This document shows, one piece after another, positions 62,032 through 64,000 of a DNA stretch of 64,000 nucleotides. The stretch is from the NCBI GenBank assembly GCA_947494565.1, contig CANLVG010000002.1:1-64000 (forward strand). Reading direction: 5' to 3'. The position numbers and the translations under genes were made by a program. Under the pieces are notes generated by a model that worked only from the letters and a program-made list of their open reading frames with translations, did no database searches and had not been told where the DNA came from. The stretch's first letter is position 1. Each line of letters starts with the position of its first letter. Origin of the DNA: an uncultured Flavobacteriaceae bacterium (GTDB lineage: Bacteria; Bacteroidota; Bacteroidia; Flavobacteriales; Flavobacteriaceae).

Positions 62032-64000
62032 ATGAAACAAAATTTGACAGAGCAGAACAAGGCGTGGACCTATGGTCTCCTATTTGTTTTGATGTTGCTA
62101 TGTGGAGCTTTTTCCATTCAGGCGCAGACCATAACCGGAAATGTGGCTGACGATGTCGGGCCCTTGTCAGGAGCCAGCGTTGTGGTCAAAGGAACAACAG
62201 TAGGTGCTGTCGCCGACTTTGACGGCAACTACACTATTGACGTGCCAGAAGGTTCGAACACCCTGGTATTTTCTTATGTGGGTTACTCCGCGCAGGAAAT
62301 CGCCATTGACGGAAGGACGACTATCAATGTTGTAATGCAAGAAGATGCAGAGGCACTGAGCGAGGTTGTAGTTGTCGGATATGGTACGCAAAGAAAGGCA
62401 GACCTTACCGGAGCAGTTGGCTCCATTGACGCAATAGAGATCGTAAAACAACCCATTGTCAGTCCCGATCAGGTCTTGGCAGGTACCATCTCGGGTGTGA
62501 ACATCACCAACCGTAGTGGTGACCCTGGAGCACCGATAAGTGTGAACATCAGGGGTGTGGGCACCTTGAGTGCCGATGCCAACCCGCTATATGTTGTTGA
62601 TGGGGTACCCCTTGTAGGAACCAATAACATTACGGTAAATACTTCGTCGACAACCGACTCTAACCCGCTCGCTAGTATCAACCCAAGTGATATTGCATCG
62701 ATAGATGTTCTTAAAGATGCGGCATCAGCAGCCATTTATGGTGCTCGAGGTGCTAACGGTGTTATCATTATCACCACTAAAAAAGGAAACCGAGGCGACC
62801 CAAAAGTCACCTACGACGGCTATACCTCCCTAGCCACGGCACGTGAAACCATTGATGTGCTCAATGTGCAACAATACATCGCTATTCAACAAGAGCTGGG
62901 AAGAGACTTTTCCGCTTTCAGTGGACAGCCCAACACGGACTGGCAAGATGCCATTTTCAGGGATGGCTTTGTTCAAAACCACAATGTTGGCGTGAGCGGT
63001 GGAGGCGAAAATGGCACCTACTATATCTCTGGTTCCTATCTTGACAATGAAGGTATTCAACAAGCACAGAACTTTACCAGATACTCCCTTAGGGCAAATT
63101 CGGAAATCAAGATCGGAGAACGCTTGAAGTTTGGCGAATCATTACAAATCAGCCAATCTGATAGACTGACCCAAAGTGAAGGCGCTTTGAATGCCGGGTT
63201 CAATGCAGCACTAAACGCCCCATTTTTCCAGATTTTCGGTGATGGACCATTTGGATACAATTTATCGAATCCTGATACTAGGGGAAACGCCACAGGCAAT
63301 AACCTAGTGCTACTTACCGACGAGCGGATCAATAGAACAACCATACAGAACAGAAAGGTTCTTGGTCATTTCTACGGGGAATGGGAAATCATCGACAACC
63401 TTAAGTTGCGCCCTTCCATAGGTATCGACTACAATGTTGGTTCAGGAGACTTCTTTCAAGCAGCCACTACACTGGATGGTAATTCAGACAGGCAATCGTT
63501 GCTAGTGCAATCAAGACCGATAGAATTAACAGTGACCACTGGGGCCACACTATCGTATGACAAGACCTTCGGAGATCACAATTTCGGGGCCCTACTCGGT
63601 TTTGAACAAACGAAATTCCGATTCAATAAAGTAAGACTCCAAGGTAGAAACCTATTCAATGATAATTTTGCGGCCAGCGGGACGGCAGTTGCAGGCGCCA
63701 ACGAAGCCGATTTATTTACCCTTCAAGGTATCATCGGACGTTTGACCTATAACTACAAGGGCAAATACCTGGCTACCATAAATGTTAGAAGAGATGCAAC
63801 ATCCAAATTCGGAGAAGACTTCAGAGATGGCGTTTTCCCATCAATTTCAGTGGGTTGGAGAATCTCACAAGAAGATTTCTTTAACGTCGATGCTTTTGAT
63901 GATCTAAAGTTAAGAATTGGATATGGAGAACTGGGCAACCAAAATCTTGGAGACGGAACAGCAAATACCTTTCCCTTCTTAACAACACTCAATAATAATA
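62032..64000 (+). CDS. susC: SusC/RagA-type TonB-linked outer-membrane transporter, 5' part
   Basis: The frame runs open to the window end; 656 residues are visible of an expected 1000 or so. In order: signal peptide ending AFSIQAQ, a carboxypeptidase-regulatory-like beta domain (ITGNVADDVGPLSGASVVVKG ... LVFSYVGYSAQEIAI, about 33-105), the TonB box region SEVVVVGYGTQRKADLTGAV, the plug (GTISGVNITNRSGDPGAP ... NIRGVGTLSADANPLYVVDGVPL ... IDVLKDAASAAIYGARGANGVIIITTKKG, about 145-250), then barrel strands. It imports oligosaccharides with a SusD partner, expected just beyond the window. It is divergent from the GH36 operon. Confidence 0.95.
   Translation, partial: MKQNLTEQNKAWTYGLLFVLMLLCGAFSIQAQTITGNVADDVGPLSGASVVVKGTTVGAVADFDGNYTIDVPEGSNTLVFSYVGYSAQEIAIDGRTTINVVMQEDAEALSEVVVVGYGTQRKADLTGAVGSIDAIEIVKQPIVSPDQVLAGTISGVNITNRSGDPGAPISVNIRGVGTLSADANPLYVVDGVPLVGTNNITVNTSSTTDSNPLASINPSDIASIDVLKDAASAAIYGARGANGVIIITTKKGNRGDPKVTYDGYTSLATARETIDVLNVQQYIAIQQELGRDFSAFSGQPNTDWQDAIFRDGFVQNHNVGVSGGGENGTYYISGSYLDNEGIQQAQNFTRYSLRANSEIKIGERLKFGESLQISQSDRLTQSEGALNAGFNAALNAPFFQIFGDGPFGYNLSNPDTRGNATGNNLVLLTDERINRTTIQNRKVLGHFYGEWEIIDNLKLRPSIGIDYNVGSGDFFQAATTLDGNSDRQSLLVQSRPIELTVTTGATLSYDKTFGDHNFGALLGFEQTKFRFNKVRLQGRNLFNDNFAASGTAVAGANEADLFTLQGIIGRLTYNYKGKYLATINVRRDATSKFGEDFRDGVFPSISVGWRISQEDFFNVDAFDDLKLRIGYGELGNQNLGDGTANTFPFLTTLNNN

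Overview
The window is chromosomal DNA of a Bacteroidota bacterium, most probably a (marine) Flavobacteriaceae member. The evidence is an adhesin with a gliding-type C-terminal domain next to a PorP/SprF protein, two further proteins with type IX secretion (T9SS) sorting tails, a SusC-type TonB-dependent transporter, flavobacterial families such as DUF4199, DUF4286 and DUF6428, the OlsF-type acyltransferase fusion, and the Bacteroidota -7 promoter motif TAnnTTTG in front of many genes. In several cases that motif lies inside an upstream TTG/GTG extension of the reading frame, which identifies the downstream ATG (or, once, TTG) as the true start. No phage, IS element or CRISPR array was seen. 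The genus is not determinable from this window.

Layout. 1-3.1 kb: 3' end of a secreted calcium-binding adhesin and its PorP/SprF partner, followed by a poorly coding stretch with small doubtful ORFs. 3.2-5.8 kb: tRNA-Leu(CAA), prs, rplY, pth. 5.9-10.3 kb: a minus-strand pair, a small lipoprotein and a 1261-residue secreted metzincin protease. 10.4-19.3 kb: housekeeping block with ribF, a gamma-carboxylase-like HTTM protein, a VOC protein, serS, a TPR protein, a DUF4286 protein, ksgA, mgtE and a cupin. 19.3-22.8 kb: a dehydrogenase, a membrane-anchored LuxR regulator, DUF4199, DUF1801 and VOC proteins, and a protein with LEA-like 11-residue repeats fused to a membrane domain. 22.8-25.4 kb: an arsenic-type cluster (arsR, DUF6428, an unrecognised membrane protein, an ArsN-like acetyltransferase, arsC) with no recognisable efflux pump; three successive products end in Cys-Cys. 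25.4-30.7 kb: olsF, aspartate kinase, an SSAT-like acetyltransferase, fbp and a TerB protein.

30.8-38.7 kb: the ligase-associated DNA repair set (MBL exonuclease, ATP-dependent ligase, DEXH helicase, and then PdeM), split by a minus-strand pair for ribose uptake and phosphorylation. 38.9-46.6 kb: TspO-like protein, mfd, two tandem TerB-like paralogues, a TlpA-like thioredoxin, an ACT-like protein and yraN. 46.8-50.0 kb: the DUF1800/DUF1501 pair, the latter with both a Tat signal and a T9SS tail. 50.2-57.4 kb: metG (carrying an in-frame copy of a short palindromic repeat), tex, an HDAC-like hydrolase, a nucleoside hydrolase lipoprotein and a PAP2 phosphatase. 57.4-64.0 kb: a probable alpha-galactoside utilisation locus, with a GH36 alpha-galactosidase, a sugar O-acetyltransferase and a sodium/sugar symporter divergent from a susC gene cut off by the window end.

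Most of the content is ordinary core genome. The parts most worth a second look are the pump-less arsenic cluster with Cys-Cys tails, the LEA-like membrane fusion, the gamma-carboxylase homologue, the palindromic repeat inside metG, the identical 186-bp period repeat in the adhesin, and the interrupted repair island.
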